Source of the DNA: an uncultured SAR116 cluster alpha proteobacterium
Lineage (GTDB): Bacteria > Pseudomonadota > Alphaproteobacteria > Puniceispirillales > Marisalimonadaceae
Length of the DNA: 49,329 nucleotides
Assembly: GCA_902618025.1 (NCBI GenBank)
Contig: CACMYY010000008.1
Span: 1-49,329 of the forward strand
Direction of reading: 5' to 3'
In this document: piece by piece, positions 9,740 through 17,784 of the stretch
Layout: each line of letters begins with the position of its first letter
Position numbering within the stretch: position 1 is the stretch's first letter
Made by a program: the position numbers and the translations under genes
Notes under the pieces: model-generated
Told to the model about the DNA's origin: nothing
Database searches by the model: none
Seen by the model: only the letters and a program-made list of their open reading frames with translations

Positions 9740-9758
9740 ATTATACCATTTTAAAATG
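9740..9758 (-). promoter_or_regulatory. Extended -10 promoter of fabI with adjacent 12-bp palindrome
   Basis: Read on the minus strand, TGGTATAAT lies at 9748-9740, a TGn extended -10 element with a perfect TATAAT hexamer. It would start transcription about 66 bp before the fabI ATG. No good -35 is present. The perfect palindrome CATTTTAAAATG (9747-9758) overlaps the TG end of the -10 element and could be an operator. No known regulator is assigned. Confidence 0.4.
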
Positions 9759-9779
9759 TTTAACTATTATTATTAAAAC

Positions 9780-10307
9780 TTAATTAAGAGAATAACTAAT
9801 TTTTTTTGTTAAAGTAATCAAATCACCAGGATTATATGATTTATTGCTATTCATGGAGATAGTTTCTCCATCTACATCTATAATTAGCTTATATCCACTA
9901 ATTTGCTCTACAGTTTCAGTATGTATGACTTTTTGGACACGACAAACCTCTTTTTCGACAAAGTTTTGATTTGCTTCTGCCTTTTCATTTCTAACAACTT
10001 CTGAACCGATCAAGGCTCCTAAAGCTGTGGCGCCAGATTTGCCCCCACCTTCACCAAGTCTATTACCAATAGCACCACCAATTAAAGCCCCAATGAAATT
10101 GTCTGCACCAAATTTATTAGCCTCTTGATTTACTGGCACTCTTTGAATTGAGCATCTTTTTTCATTTCTTGGTACTTTTTGTGTGGAATATGTTTTAAGA
10201 ACTTCAACCGAAGAAATAGATCCGGTGACTTGATAAAAACTAGTTTTTGAGTAAGCGTTACATGTAAGTAACATTAAAGATCCAAACAATAAGAAATTTT
10301 TAAACAT
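9780..10307 (-). CDS. Glycine-zipper envelope protein (17 kDa surface antigen/SlyB-like)
   Basis: A 175-residue exported protein. Residues 1-20 form a signal peptide (hydrophobic FLLFGSLMLLTC, likely cleavage after CNAYS). The Cys at 16 lacks a good lipobox because Thr precedes it, so signal peptidase I cleavage is favoured over lipidation. A glycine zipper (FIGALIGGAIGNRLGEGGG, then ALGALIGSEVV) spans about residues 70-105 and probably forms two short membrane helices. A C-terminal beta-rich stretch follows (YKLIIDVDGETISM). Role in the envelope is inferred from the fold. It is divergent from pdxH. Confidence 0.75.
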   Translation of the reverse strand: MFKNFLLFGSLMLLTCNAYSKTSFYQVTGSISSVEVLKTYSTQKVPRNEKRCSIQRVPVNQEANKFGADNFIGALIGGAIGNRLGEGGGKSGATALGALIGSEVVRNEKAEANQNFVEKEVCRVQKVIHTETVEQISGYKLIIDVDGETISMNSNKSYNPGDLITLTKKISYSLN

Positions 10308-10410
10308 TAATACCTCATATTAATCTTTTATTTTTAAATATTATACACATATATCTATAAAATATGGCAAAATTAGTACAAATAACAAAATAATAATATG
10401 GAGATCTTAG

Positions 10411-11007
10411 TTGGAATTAGACAAAATTGTGGATCCAATACAGCTGTTTAAAAAATGGTTATCTGAAGCTGAAAAAAAAGAAATAAGAGACCCTAATGCG
10501 ATGCAATTAGCTACAGTTTCAAAAGACGGAATGCCCTCAGTTAGAACAGTATTGTTAAAAGATATTATTGATGGAGATTTTGTTTTTTATACCAACTACG
10601 AAAGTCGTAAATCTAAAGAAATAATTCAAACGGGAAAAGGAGCTTTATGCTTTTATTGGAAAAGTCTAAATCGTCAAGTAAGGTTGGTTGGTAATCTTGA
10701 AAAAGTTTCCGATGAAGTGTCTAATAAATATTATCAATCTCGTTCAAAAGGTAGTCGAATTGGCGCTTGGGCCTCAAAACAATCAAGAGAATTAGAATCT
10801 AGAGAGCTCTTGATGCAACAGGTAAAATCATTTGAAGAAAAATATAATGATAATGAAATTCCCCGTCCAAGTTTTTGGGGTGGCTTTGGATTAAAACCAG
10901 AAGAGTTTGAATTTTGGGAAGATGGTGATTTTAGGTTACATGATAGATTTATTTTAAAACCGACTAACATAAAAAATGAATGGATTGCTAAACGTCATTA
11001 CCCGTAA
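10411..11007 (+). CDS. pdxH: Pyridoxamine/pyridoxine 5'-phosphate oxidase
   Basis: A 198-residue FMN enzyme making pyridoxal 5'-phosphate. Visible: DPNAMQLATVSKDGMPSVRTVLLK, FYTNYESRKSKEI, the FMN-binding CFYWKSLNRQVRLVG, SRGSRIGAWASKQS-like text (SKGSRIGAWASKQS), and the C-terminal signature RPSFWGGF with FWEDGDFRLHDR. Translation starts at TTG 10411: GGAG at 10400-10403 gives a seven-base spacer, and the nearby ATG at 10398 is out of frame. Its 3' end overlaps the convergent MFS gene by 20 bp. Confidence 0.96.
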   Translation: MELDKIVDPIQLFKKWLSEAEKKEIRDPNAMQLATVSKDGMPSVRTVLLKDIIDGDFVFYTNYESRKSKEIIQTGKGALCFYWKSLNRQVRLVGNLEKVSDEVSNKYYQSRSKGSRIGAWASKQSRELESRELLMQQVKSFEEKYNDNEIPRPSFWGGFGLKPEEFEFWEDGDFRLHDRFILKPTNIKNEWIAKRHYP

Positions 11008-12262
11008 CTTTTTTTCTGTTTTTTATTTCTATTAGGCTCATTATTATAAAAATTACATAAAAAATAATTAATAACCCTAAAAATAAACCAAAACCTGCTT
11101 GATAAGCTTTTATTGAGTATCCACTCTGCTTTCCTGGCTCGATTATTTGCATAATAAAACCAATTGCATATTGAGCTATAAAAGCCATTAAAAAACATAT
11201 CAAATTTATAGCTGTCGACGCACGAGCAGCATAGCTGTTAGGAAAATGCTGGCTAAGTCCAGCATAAGCTAATGTGGCTGCTAGTGATGTTATGCTTAAG
11301 ATAACCCATGGCCATATTGCTTTTGGCATTAATCCAAAAGTAATTATAGTAAATGGAATTATAAAAAATAGTACAGCGCCTCCCATAACACCAACAGGAG
11401 ATATGTTAAATTTTCTTAAGTAGTCTGTGATTATTCCTAAAGATGTTGTTCCAATGGTCATCATTATTGTCGAAATAAAGAGAATATTAGCAATTTCAAT
11501 TTTATTAAATTTACCAATATCTGCTAGCCAAGGACCTGCCCATAGTCCTAATATAGCTAGACCAGTACCTCCTGCAATTCCAGATAACGGACCAATTCTC
11601 CAAAAAGCATAGCTTGTATAAATTTCCTTTAATACTCTCAATATAGGCAATGTTTGTTCATTATTGGTATTTTCTTCTTTTTCCGGAACTATAAAGAATA
11701 TTAGAAATCCAATAAAAATTGTAATTATCCCAAGAAATAAATACACTCCTCTCCAATCAGTTATTTGCATAACCATTTCCAACGGTGTTGATGCCACAAT
11801 TGCACCCAATCCACCTGCTGACATAAATAGACCTATTAGAAGAGGAAGCCTTTCTTTAGGAAACCAAACAGCAAAGGCTTTGAAAGCTCCCATTAAAGCA
11901 CCAGAAACACCTAGTCCAATTAATCCACGAGCTATAACTAGTGACCAAACATTATTTCCAAAGCTAAATAATATAGCTCCTGTTGCAGCAACCAAAAACA
12001 GAATACTTTGAACTCTTCTAGCACCAAACTTATCAAGTAATACTCCTAAAGGTAACTGAAACAAACCAAATGTTAAAAAATATGCAGATGTAATTAAGCC
12101 TAGTTGTTCTGCATTTAGGTTTAAGTCATTACTTAGATATGGGGCAAGAACGGCATTGGTTGACCGATAAAGGTAAGATAAAAAATACCCACAAGCGAAG
12201 GGTAAAAAAATAAACATAAATTTTTGTAAGTTGTTCTCAGGAAGAATATTTATTCGTTTCAT
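10988..12262 (-). CDS. Major facilitator superfamily transporter
   Basis: A membrane protein of about 424 residues with roughly twelve hydrophobic segments. Early motifs are GYFLSYLYRSTNAVLAPYL and, between helices 2 and 3, the MFS signature GVLLDKFGARRV. RGLIGLGVSGALMGAFKA marks helices 4-5. A charged central loop (PEKEENTNNEQ) separates the two halves. The substrate cannot be told from sequence. The start at 12262 (MKRINILPEN) has GGAG about 10 bases upstream. A longer reading to 12331 would add 23 unlikely residues. It is divergent from the amidohydrolase gene. Confidence 0.88.
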   Translation of the reverse strand: MKRINILPENNLQKFMFIFLPFACGYFLSYLYRSTNAVLAPYLSNDLNLNAEQLGLITSAYFLTFGLFQLPLGVLLDKFGARRVQSILFLVAATGAILFSFGNNVWSLVIARGLIGLGVSGALMGAFKAFAVWFPKERLPLLIGLFMSAGGLGAIVASTPLEMVMQITDWRGVYLFLGIITIFIGFLIFFIVPEKEENTNNEQTLPILRVLKEIYTSYAFWRIGPLSGIAGGTGLAILGLWAGPWLADIGKFNKIEIANILFISTIMMTIGTTSLGIITDYLRKFNISPVGVMGGAVLFFIIPFTIITFGLMPKAIWPWVILSITSLAATLAYAGLSQHFPNSYAARASTAINLICFLMAFIAQYAIGFIMQIIEPGKQSGYSIKAYQAGFGLFLGLLIIFYVIFIIMSLIEIKNRKKVTGNDV

Positions 12263-12423
12263 CTTCAACAAACTCCAAAAAATTATTGTTGAAAAGACTG
12301 ATTTATAGATTTTAATAATAAGCTTCAACAAGTTAGCACATTAACTACCTATACGATAGCTCAATGATTAGAAAGTTGACCTTTTGTTTCAAGAGTATTT
12401 ATAATAATTTCAAGGAGAGTAAC

Positions 12424-13611
12424 ATGAAAATATCAAATGAAATTATTAATATTTTTCCTGAAATAAAAAAGTGGAGGCATGAGTTGCATGCACATCCAGA
12501 GCTTGGTTATGAAGAGGAGTGGACATCTAATTTTGTTGCAGAGAAACTAGAATCTTTTGGTTTGGAGGTTCACAGGGGTATGGCTAAAACAGGTGTTGTT
12601 GGAGTTCTAAAGGGAACTAACGCGAGTTTTAGTGGGGGAGGAAATAAAGCTATTGGATTAAGAGCTGATATGGACGCCTTGCCAATGACTGAAGAAAATG
12701 ATTTTTCTTATAAATCAAAGTTTGATGGTCGTATGCATGCATGTGGTCATGATGGTCATACAGCCATGCTACTTGGAGCAGCTAAATTATTATCTTTGAA
12801 AAAGGATTTTGATGGAACTGTGTATTTTATATTCCAACCTGCGGAAGAAGGTGGAGGTGGAGGACTTGCCATGATAGAGGATGGTTTATTTCAACAATTT
12901 CCTATGGATAGTGTTTGGGGTATGCACAATTGGCCAGGTATGAGTGAAGGAAATGTTGCTGTTCATAAAGGATCTGTTATGGCTGCGGCAGATAAATTTG
13001 AAGTTACTATAAATGGAAACGGTGGGCATGCTGCAATGCCTCAAGCAACAAATGATCCTATTTTAGCTGTTACTGCTATTGTTCAGGCTGTTCAACAGAT
13101 AGTTTCTCGAAAACAGAATCCTCTTGATGCAGTTGTTATTTCTGTAACTCAAATTAATGCAGGTTCTGGATTTAATATTATACCCCAAAAAGCAAATTTT
13201 ATTGGTACTATTAGAACTGTCAACCCAGATACTAGAATAAGTGTTCATAAACAATTTACAGAAATTTGTGAGGCTACAGCAATAGCTTATGGTTGTTCAG
13301 CTAATGTATCTGTTATTAAAGGTTATCCTGTAACAATAAATGACATTGAGTCTAGTGAAAAAGCAATTAAAGTTTCATCAAATCTATTTGGTAAAGATTC
13401 GGTTAAAACTAATATGGCACCCTCTATGGGCGCTGAAGATTTCGCTTATATGTTAGAAAAAATTCCTGGATCATACATATGGTTGGGAGCAGGTGAAGGG
13501 AAGTCAGGTTGCATGCTACATAATAGTAAGTATGATTTTAATGACAATATTTTACCTTTAGGTATTGCATATTGGGAACAATTAGTTAAAGCAGAAATGC
13601 CCCTCAGATAA
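12424..13611 (+). CDS. M20D family amidohydrolase (hippurate hydrolase/AbgB-like)
   Basis: About 395 residues. The dinuclear metal site is visible in MHACGHDGHTAMLLGAA and QPAEEGGGGG, with a later His in GMHNWPG. A dimerisation domain follows (NGNGGHAAMPQATNDPI), and the C-terminal half has SMGAEDFAYM, typical of M20D amidohydrolases. Such enzymes cleave N-acyl or N-acetyl amino acids and related amides. The exact substrate is unknown. GGAG near 12413-12418 precedes the ATG at 12424, which is preferred over the upstream ATG at 12364. Confidence 0.92.
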   Translation: MKISNEIINIFPEIKKWRHELHAHPELGYEEEWTSNFVAEKLESFGLEVHRGMAKTGVVGVLKGTNASFSGGGNKAIGLRADMDALPMTEENDFSYKSKFDGRMHACGHDGHTAMLLGAAKLLSLKKDFDGTVYFIFQPAEEGGGGGLAMIEDGLFQQFPMDSVWGMHNWPGMSEGNVAVHKGSVMAAADKFEVTINGNGGHAAMPQATNDPILAVTAIVQAVQQIVSRKQNPLDAVVISVTQINAGSGFNIIPQKANFIGTIRTVNPDTRISVHKQFTEICEATAIAYGCSANVSVIKGYPVTINDIESSEKAIKVSSNLFGKDSVKTNMAPSMGAEDFAYMLEKIPGSYIWLGAGEGKSGCMLHNSKYDFNDNILPLGIAYWEQLVKAEMPLR

Positions 13612-13647
13612 TATTGATAGACTTGTCTTAAATTTACTAATATATAT

Positions 13648-13914
13648 ATGTGTATGAAAAATACTTTATTTCTAATTATTCTAGCTATATTTACTGTGAT
13701 ATTAATAACAATCTTTGCAATTAACTTATGGTTGCAAATGTCAGATGTCTCAATTAGTCATAATGGAAAAATAGCAATCTTTTTTGGTGCTTTTTTTACT
13801 ATTTTATTAGGTTCTGGTTTAATGTCTCTAGCTTATTTTTCGTCTAAAAACGGTTTTGATGACCAAGTTGATCACGACTTAGATAGTTTAATTGAAAAAT
13901 TGAAAGATCGCTAA
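13648..13914 (+). CDS. Small two-helix membrane protein, function unknown
   Basis: An 88-residue protein (86 if the ATG at 13654 is used). Two hydrophobic segments span about residues 5-28 (LFLIILAIFTVILITIFAI) and 43-66 (IAIFFGAFFTILLGSGLMS). A short cytosol-like acidic tail follows (DDQVDHDLDSLIEKLKDR). The second helix and following YFSSKNGFDD resemble conserved hypothetical membrane proteins I associate with Alphaproteobacteria, but I cannot name a family. It lies 36 bp after the amidohydrolase and about 105 bp before the umuDC leader. Confidence 0.7.
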   Translation: MCMKNTLFLIILAIFTVILITIFAINLWLQMSDVSISHNGKIAIFFGAFFTILLGSGLMSLAYFSSKNGFDDQVDHDLDSLIEKLKDR

Positions 13915-13950
13915 TATCTCAGTAGATTTTAAACTCTTTTATTTATCTTT

Positions 13951-13979
13951 TTGATATAATTATTATTTAATTTTATTTT
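13951..13979 (+). promoter_or_regulatory. Possible sigma-70 promoter for umuDC
   Basis: TTGATA at 13951-13956, a 17-base spacer, and TATTTT at 13974-13979 form a plausible sigma-70 promoter. Transcription would start near 13986, about 25 bp before the LexA box. A perfect TATAAT at 13955-13960 overlaps the -35 and could act instead, but it has no good -35. The region is very AT-rich, so chance matches are likely. Confidence 0.3.
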
Positions 13980-14010
13980 TAATAGTTGACTCTTAATTAA
14001 TTTTATAGGA

Positions 14011-14025
14011 GAACAAAACATGAAC
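14011..14025 (+). promoter_or_regulatory. LexA (SOS) box, GAAC-N7-GAAC
   Basis: GAACAAAACATGAAC is an exact match to the alphaproteobacterial LexA operator, a direct repeat GAAC-N7-GAAC (read GTTC-N7-GTTC on the other strand). It lies 20 bp before the umuD start and overlaps the leader start codon. Position and downstream genes fit damage-induced control of umuDC. lexA itself is not in the window. Confidence 0.82.
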
Positions 14026-14046
14026 AAAATATTTGGAACGAAATAA
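14020..14046 (+). CDS. Possible 8-residue leader peptide upstream of umuD
   Basis: ATG at 14020 opens MNKIFGTK and ends at TAA 14044-14046, whose last A is the first base of the umuD ATG (TAATG overlap). AGGAG at 14007-14011 is strong and has an eight-base spacer to this ATG, while umuD has no Shine-Dalgarno of its own outside the leader. This geometry suggests translational coupling. The ORF is too short to be judged by composition, and its start overlaps the LexA box. Confidence 0.45.
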   Translation: MNKIFGTK

Positions 14047-14534
14047 TGATTAATTTAAATTTAGAAGAAACTAAAAGAATTCTAGCTCAGAATGGACACT
14101 ATAAGTTATCAAATAAATTAGAAGTGTTTAGACCATGTTTAAATCGTCCTCAAACTTTTCCTCTTTATAGTTCTAAAGTCTCAGCGGGTTTTCCTTCTCC
14201 TGCAGATGATAATCTAGAGAAAAGTTTAGATTTAAACAGCTATTTAATTAAACGTCCTGCTGCAACATTTTTTGTTCGCGTTAACGGTGATTCAATGATT
14301 AATGCTGGTATAAATGATAACGATATATTGGTTGTTGATAGGAGTATTAAGCCTACACACGGTAAAGTGATCATAGCTGTTTTAGACGGACAAATGACTG
14401 TTAAAAGATTATACAAGCAATCTGGAAAAATAATATTGATGCCAGAAAATGATTTGTATAAACCAATTGAAATTAAAGATCATATGAATATGGAAATTTG
14501 GGGAGTGGTAACTAGCTCGGTTCATTTTTTGTGA
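14046..14534 (+). CDS. umuD: UmuD, error-prone polymerase V subunit (LexA-like self-cleaving)
   Basis: A 162-residue S24 peptidase-fold protein. The self-cleavage site Ala47-Gly48 lies in SAGFPSPADD. The catalytic dyad is Ser83 (GDSMINAGI) and Lys120 (TVKRL). It has about 22 more N-terminal residues than E. coli UmuD (which cuts at Cys24-Gly25). RecA-stimulated cleavage makes UmuD', which joins UmuC for translesion synthesis. It is coupled to umuC (one base between stop and start) and sits behind an exact LexA box. Confidence 0.95.
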   Translation: MINLNLEETKRILAQNGHYKLSNKLEVFRPCLNRPQTFPLYSSKVSAGFPSPADDNLEKSLDLNSYLIKRPAATFFVRVNGDSMINAGINDNDILVVDRSIKPTHGKVIIAVLDGQMTVKRLYKQSGKIILMPENDLYKPIEIKDHMNMEIWGVVTSSVHFL

Positions 14535-14535
14535 T

Positions 14536-15858
14536 ATGTACGGACTAGTTGACTGTAACAATTTTTATGTTTCCTGCGAAAGAGTTTTTAATCCTTTATT
14601 AAGAAACAAGCCAGTTGTAGTATTATCCAATAATGATGGGTGTATTATTGCTAGATCTAATGAAGCAAAATCTTTGGGCATACCTATGGGAGCCCCATTA
14701 CACTTATACAAAACATTAATAAAGAAGAATAAAATATTTACATATTCCTCAAATTACACTTTGTATGGAGATATGTCTTCTCGCGTAATGAGCTCATTAA
14801 ATTATTTTGTACCTGATATGGAGATATACTCTATTGATGAAGCATTTCTTGACTTAAGAAAATTCAATGAAAAAACTATTTTAGAAGAAATGTTTAAAAT
14901 TAAAAAATTTATTTATCAGTGGACCGGGATACCTGTTTCGATCGGAGTAGGCCCTACTAAAACATTAGCAAAATTAGCAAATAAAATGGCTAAAAAACAC
15001 TCGCTTAATGACGTTTATATTTTATCTATGTCTGATAATTTAGGAAATATACTAAGTGATATTCAATTAGAAGATATTTGGGGGATCTCTAAAGGATGGG
15101 CAAATCGCTTAAAATCCATAGGAATTAATAATCCATTCGATTTACAGCAATCAGATCCTCGTCAGATCAGAAAATTAGTATCAGTTGTTGGTGAACGTAT
15201 GGTTTATGAATTAAGAGGAAACTCTTGCCTTTCTCTAGAAAATATAGTGGATAAAAAATCTATTACAGTTTCTAGATCTTTTGGTAATATGATTAATGAT
15301 AAATATAATCTCAAACAAGCATTAGCAAATCATGTAGCAAGGGCAGCAGAAAAGCTTAGAAATCAAGATAGCTTATGTGGTCAAATTTGTGTTTTCATTA
15401 ATACTAATCGTTTTAGAAAGAAGGATTTACAATATAATAATAGTGCAATATTACCTTTTGATGATCTAACGGATAACACAAATATCATAATAAAAAAAGC
15501 ATTTAAGGTATTAGACATACTTTATCGTCCAAATTATAATTATAAAAAAATTGGGGTCATATTACTTGATTTAAAACAAAGAAAAAAAGATGTCATAAAT
15601 AACGATTATGTTATTCAGGATAACTTGTTTACATATAATAAAAATTATAAAAATATTGCCAATATATCTGATATTCATATGAAAGTATTAGATAATATAA
15701 ATACTAAAATGGGAAAAATGACATTATTTTACGGTTCTCAAGGGATAGTAAAACATTCAAGAAGAAAGAAAATAGCAAATGATAAATGGAGAATGCGATC
15801 GTTTTATAGATCACCTTTTTACACTACAAATTGGGCTGACATATTAAGAGTATCTTAG
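14536..15858 (+). CDS. umuC: UmuC, DNA polymerase V catalytic subunit (Y family)
   Basis: A 440-residue Y-family polymerase. The N-terminus YGLVDCNNFYVSCERVF gives the first metal aspartate, and SIDEAFLDL carries Asp101-Glu102, the same numbers as in E. coli UmuC. SIGVGPTKTLAKLANK and the HhH region (WGISKGWANRLKSIGI) follow, then the little-finger domain. The C-terminus (RSPFYTTNWADIL) resembles the UmuC tail. With umuD it forms the SOS mutagenesis operon. Its stop is 13 bp from the convergent carboxypeptidase gene. Confidence 0.96.
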   Translation: MYGLVDCNNFYVSCERVFNPLLRNKPVVVLSNNDGCIIARSNEAKSLGIPMGAPLHLYKTLIKKNKIFTYSSNYTLYGDMSSRVMSSLNYFVPDMEIYSIDEAFLDLRKFNEKTILEEMFKIKKFIYQWTGIPVSIGVGPTKTLAKLANKMAKKHSLNDVYILSMSDNLGNILSDIQLEDIWGISKGWANRLKSIGINNPFDLQQSDPRQIRKLVSVVGERMVYELRGNSCLSLENIVDKKSITVSRSFGNMINDKYNLKQALANHVARAAEKLRNQDSLCGQICVFINTNRFRKKDLQYNNSAILPFDDLTDNTNIIIKKAFKVLDILYRPNYNYKKIGVILLDLKQRKKDVINNDYVIQDNLFTYNKNYKNIANISDIHMKVLDNINTKMGKMTLFYGSQGIVKHSRRKKIANDKWRMRSFYRSPFYTTNWADILRVS

Positions 15859-15871
15859 AGAAATATTTGTA

Positions 15872-17173
15872 CTAGGATTTATTATTTGAAGGCAGTGGAA
15901 TACAACTCAGACCAGAAGTCCATAATTCTGCACAAACTGAACGTGCTTGATTCTCTGCTAGTTCGATAAAACGAACTCTCCATAAAAACTCTAAATTATT
16001 ATTTGAGTTGTTAATTTTAGTTATTTTACTTAATGAAGCAGGTAAATTACCAAGTTGTTCGGGAACGATATTTCTAGCGTTACGAGCTGCTTTATGAGCG
16101 CTCAATCTATTTTTGAAAGCACCAATTTGTACAAACCAATCATCCTGAATATTATCAGTATGTAAAGTCTTGGTAGTTTTAGGAGGTATTTTAAAACTTT
16201 TAATATTTTTTTCTGCAATAATAATTTTAGGACGAACTTTTGGCATTTCTGAAGGTTTTGCTATTCTAACAAGTGGTTTAGAAGGACTGGTTTTAAAGTA
16301 TTTATTTAATAAATTTATCATGTGCTTATCACGGGATCTTGCTTTTTTCCCACCAAAAACAACGCCAATGATTCTTTGACCGTTTCTTTCAACAGAGGCG
16401 ACAAGGTTAAATCCAGAGGCATTTGTATAACCTGTTTTAATACCATCTGTTCCAGAGTAGCTACTTAGCAGATTATTATGATTAGTATATTTAATTCCCT
16501 TATAGACAAAAGATTTAGTTTTAAATAATTTAAAAAAATTAGGATGGTTTTTTTTGATAGCCATTCCTAGAACTGCCATATCCCTAGCTGTAGATAATTG
16601 AGCCCTATTCGGCAACCCTGAAGCATTTTTAAAGGTTGTACGTGTCATACCCAATTTTTTAGCTTTTCTTGTCATTAATCTAGCAAAATTTCTTTCTGAT
16701 TTCCCAAGATTTTCAGCTACAACTGTTGCTACATCATTAGCTGATTTGGTAATTAAAGCTAAAATAGCATTCTTTACTGTAATACTAGAGCCAGAAGAAA
16801 GATTCAATTTAGAAGGAGGTTGTCTAGCTGCACGTTTCGAAATTTTAAACTTGGTATTCATAGAAATTTTTTTATTTTTCAAAGCATCAAATACCATGTA
16901 TAAAGTCATAATTTTTGTTAAAGAGGCAGGATAGTTTCGTGTATCTGCATTAGTATTATGATAAATACGTTTAGTATTTTCATTTATAATAAAAGAGGCA
17001 TACTTAGCTTTCGCAGATGAAGTAATGGCGATAAAAAATAAAATAAATATAGAATTTAAAATTGATTTTATTAAACGCGTTGAATAATTTTTTTGAAACA
17101 AAAAGATTTTCTTATAATTTGTTTTTTTAGTACAATTTTTAAGCAATTTTCTTATCCAAAAAAAATAATTCAC
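15872..17173 (-). CDS. D-alanyl-D-alanine carboxypeptidase with C-terminal SPOR domain
   Basis: A periplasmic S11 peptidase that trims terminal D-Ala from peptidoglycan. SxxK is Ser84-Lys87 (PASLTK), SxN is Ser144-Asn146 (KSAND), and KTG is Lys246 (GIKTGYT). The last 80 or so residues (DNIQDDWFVQIGAFKNRL to the end) form a SPOR domain that binds denuded glycan at division sites. The hydrophobic signal is at about 36-54 with likely cleavage after SSAKA. The GTG start leaves an unusually long basic lead. An internal TTG (codon 25, at 17101) would give a more normal signal peptide, so the start is uncertain. Confidence 0.92.
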   Translation of the reverse strand: MNYFFWIRKLLKNCTKKTNYKKIFLFQKNYSTRLIKSILNSIFILFFIAITSSAKAKYASFIINENTKRIYHNTNADTRNYPASLTKIMTLYMVFDALKNKKISMNTKFKISKRAARQPPSKLNLSSGSSITVKNAILALITKSANDVATVVAENLGKSERNFARLMTRKAKKLGMTRTTFKNASGLPNRAQLSTARDMAVLGMAIKKNHPNFFKLFKTKSFVYKGIKYTNHNNLLSSYSGTDGIKTGYTNASGFNLVASVERNGQRIIGVVFGGKKARSRDKHMINLLNKYFKTSPSKPLVRIAKPSEMPKVRPKIIIAEKNIKSFKIPPKTTKTLHTDNIQDDWFVQIGAFKNRLSAHKAARNARNIVPEQLGNLPASLSKITKINNSNNNLEFLWRVRFIELAENQARSVCAELWTSGLSCIPLPSNNKS

Positions 17174-17324
17174 AAATTTTTGTTAGCATAAAAGTTAAAA
17201 AAATTATAATCTGCAAATCAAAAGAAATACATTATTTAGATTATTTTTCTAACAAAACACTACATTTAGTATAGAATACAAGCAACAATTATGAAAGAGT
17301 GTATTAAAAAAAATTAACTTAAAC

Positions 17325-17353
17325 TTGTCGAACCCATGCGTCGTTCTTATATT
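17325..17353 (+). promoter_or_regulatory. clpS-clpA promoter: sigma-70 core that also fits the alphaproteobacterial RpoH consensus
   Basis: TTGTCG at 17325-17330, a 17-base spacer, and TATATT at 17348-17353 form a sigma-70 promoter. The same stretch reads CTTG (17324-17327), 18 bases, then CTTATAT (17346-17352). That fits the heat-shock consensus described for Alphaproteobacteria, CTTG-N17/18-CYTATNT. Transcription would start near 17360, about 33 bases before the TTG start. ClpA and ClpS are logical heat-shock targets. Confidence 0.5.
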
Positions 17354-17392
17354 ATAAATTGAAATATATCAAAAAAAGGAATATCTAAGAAG

Positions 17393-17782
17393 TTGTTCAA
17401 TAACAGAAAATATAAAAATTTTGAAGACCTTGATCTAAAAATTGTACCTTTAATTACTATGGGGGAAGATAAAGATAGTAAGGATAATGTTGAAGGAAAC
17501 TTAAAATTAGCTGTAAAGCCAAAAACAAAGACTCCACCACTATACAGGGTATTAATGATGAATGATGATTATACCCCAATGGAGTTTGTTATTGAAGTGC
17601 TTGAAAAATTCTTCCAGAAAAACAGAGAAGAGGCAACACAAATAATGCTTCACGTTCATCAACGGGGCGTTGGTGTATGTGGAGTTTATGCATATGATTT
17701 AGCAGAAACCAAAGCGATGCAGGTAATGAATTATGCCCGTAAATATGAGCATCCTTTACAAGTTCAATTAGAAAAGGAATAA
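17393..17782 (+). CDS. clpS: ClpS, N-degron adaptor for ClpAP
   Basis: A 129-residue adaptor that delivers proteins with N-terminal Leu, Phe, Tyr or Trp to ClpAP. The fold is clear: [21 protein letters not shown], then [21 protein letters not shown]. The His-containing HVHQ.G motif and the [11 protein letters not shown] loop line the binding pocket. The TTG start is weakly supported (AGGA at 17377-17380 is 12 bases away). An ATG at 17459 would remove 22 residues before the conserved core. Two bases separate it from clpA. The aat gene at 26.6-27.2 kb makes substrates for this route. Confidence 0.94.
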   Translation: MFNNRKYKNFEDLDLKIVPLITMGEDKDSKDNVEGNLKLAVKPKTKTPPLYRVLMMNDDYTPMEFVIEVLEKFFQKNREEATQIMLHVHQRGVGVCGVYAYDLAETKAMQVMNYARKYEHPLQVQLEKE

Positions 17783-17784
17783 TA

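Noticed and set aside
14007-15858. umuDC as part of a prophage or plasmid remnant
   Set aside because: Base composition looks like the neighbours and there are no phage, integrase or plasmid genes close by.
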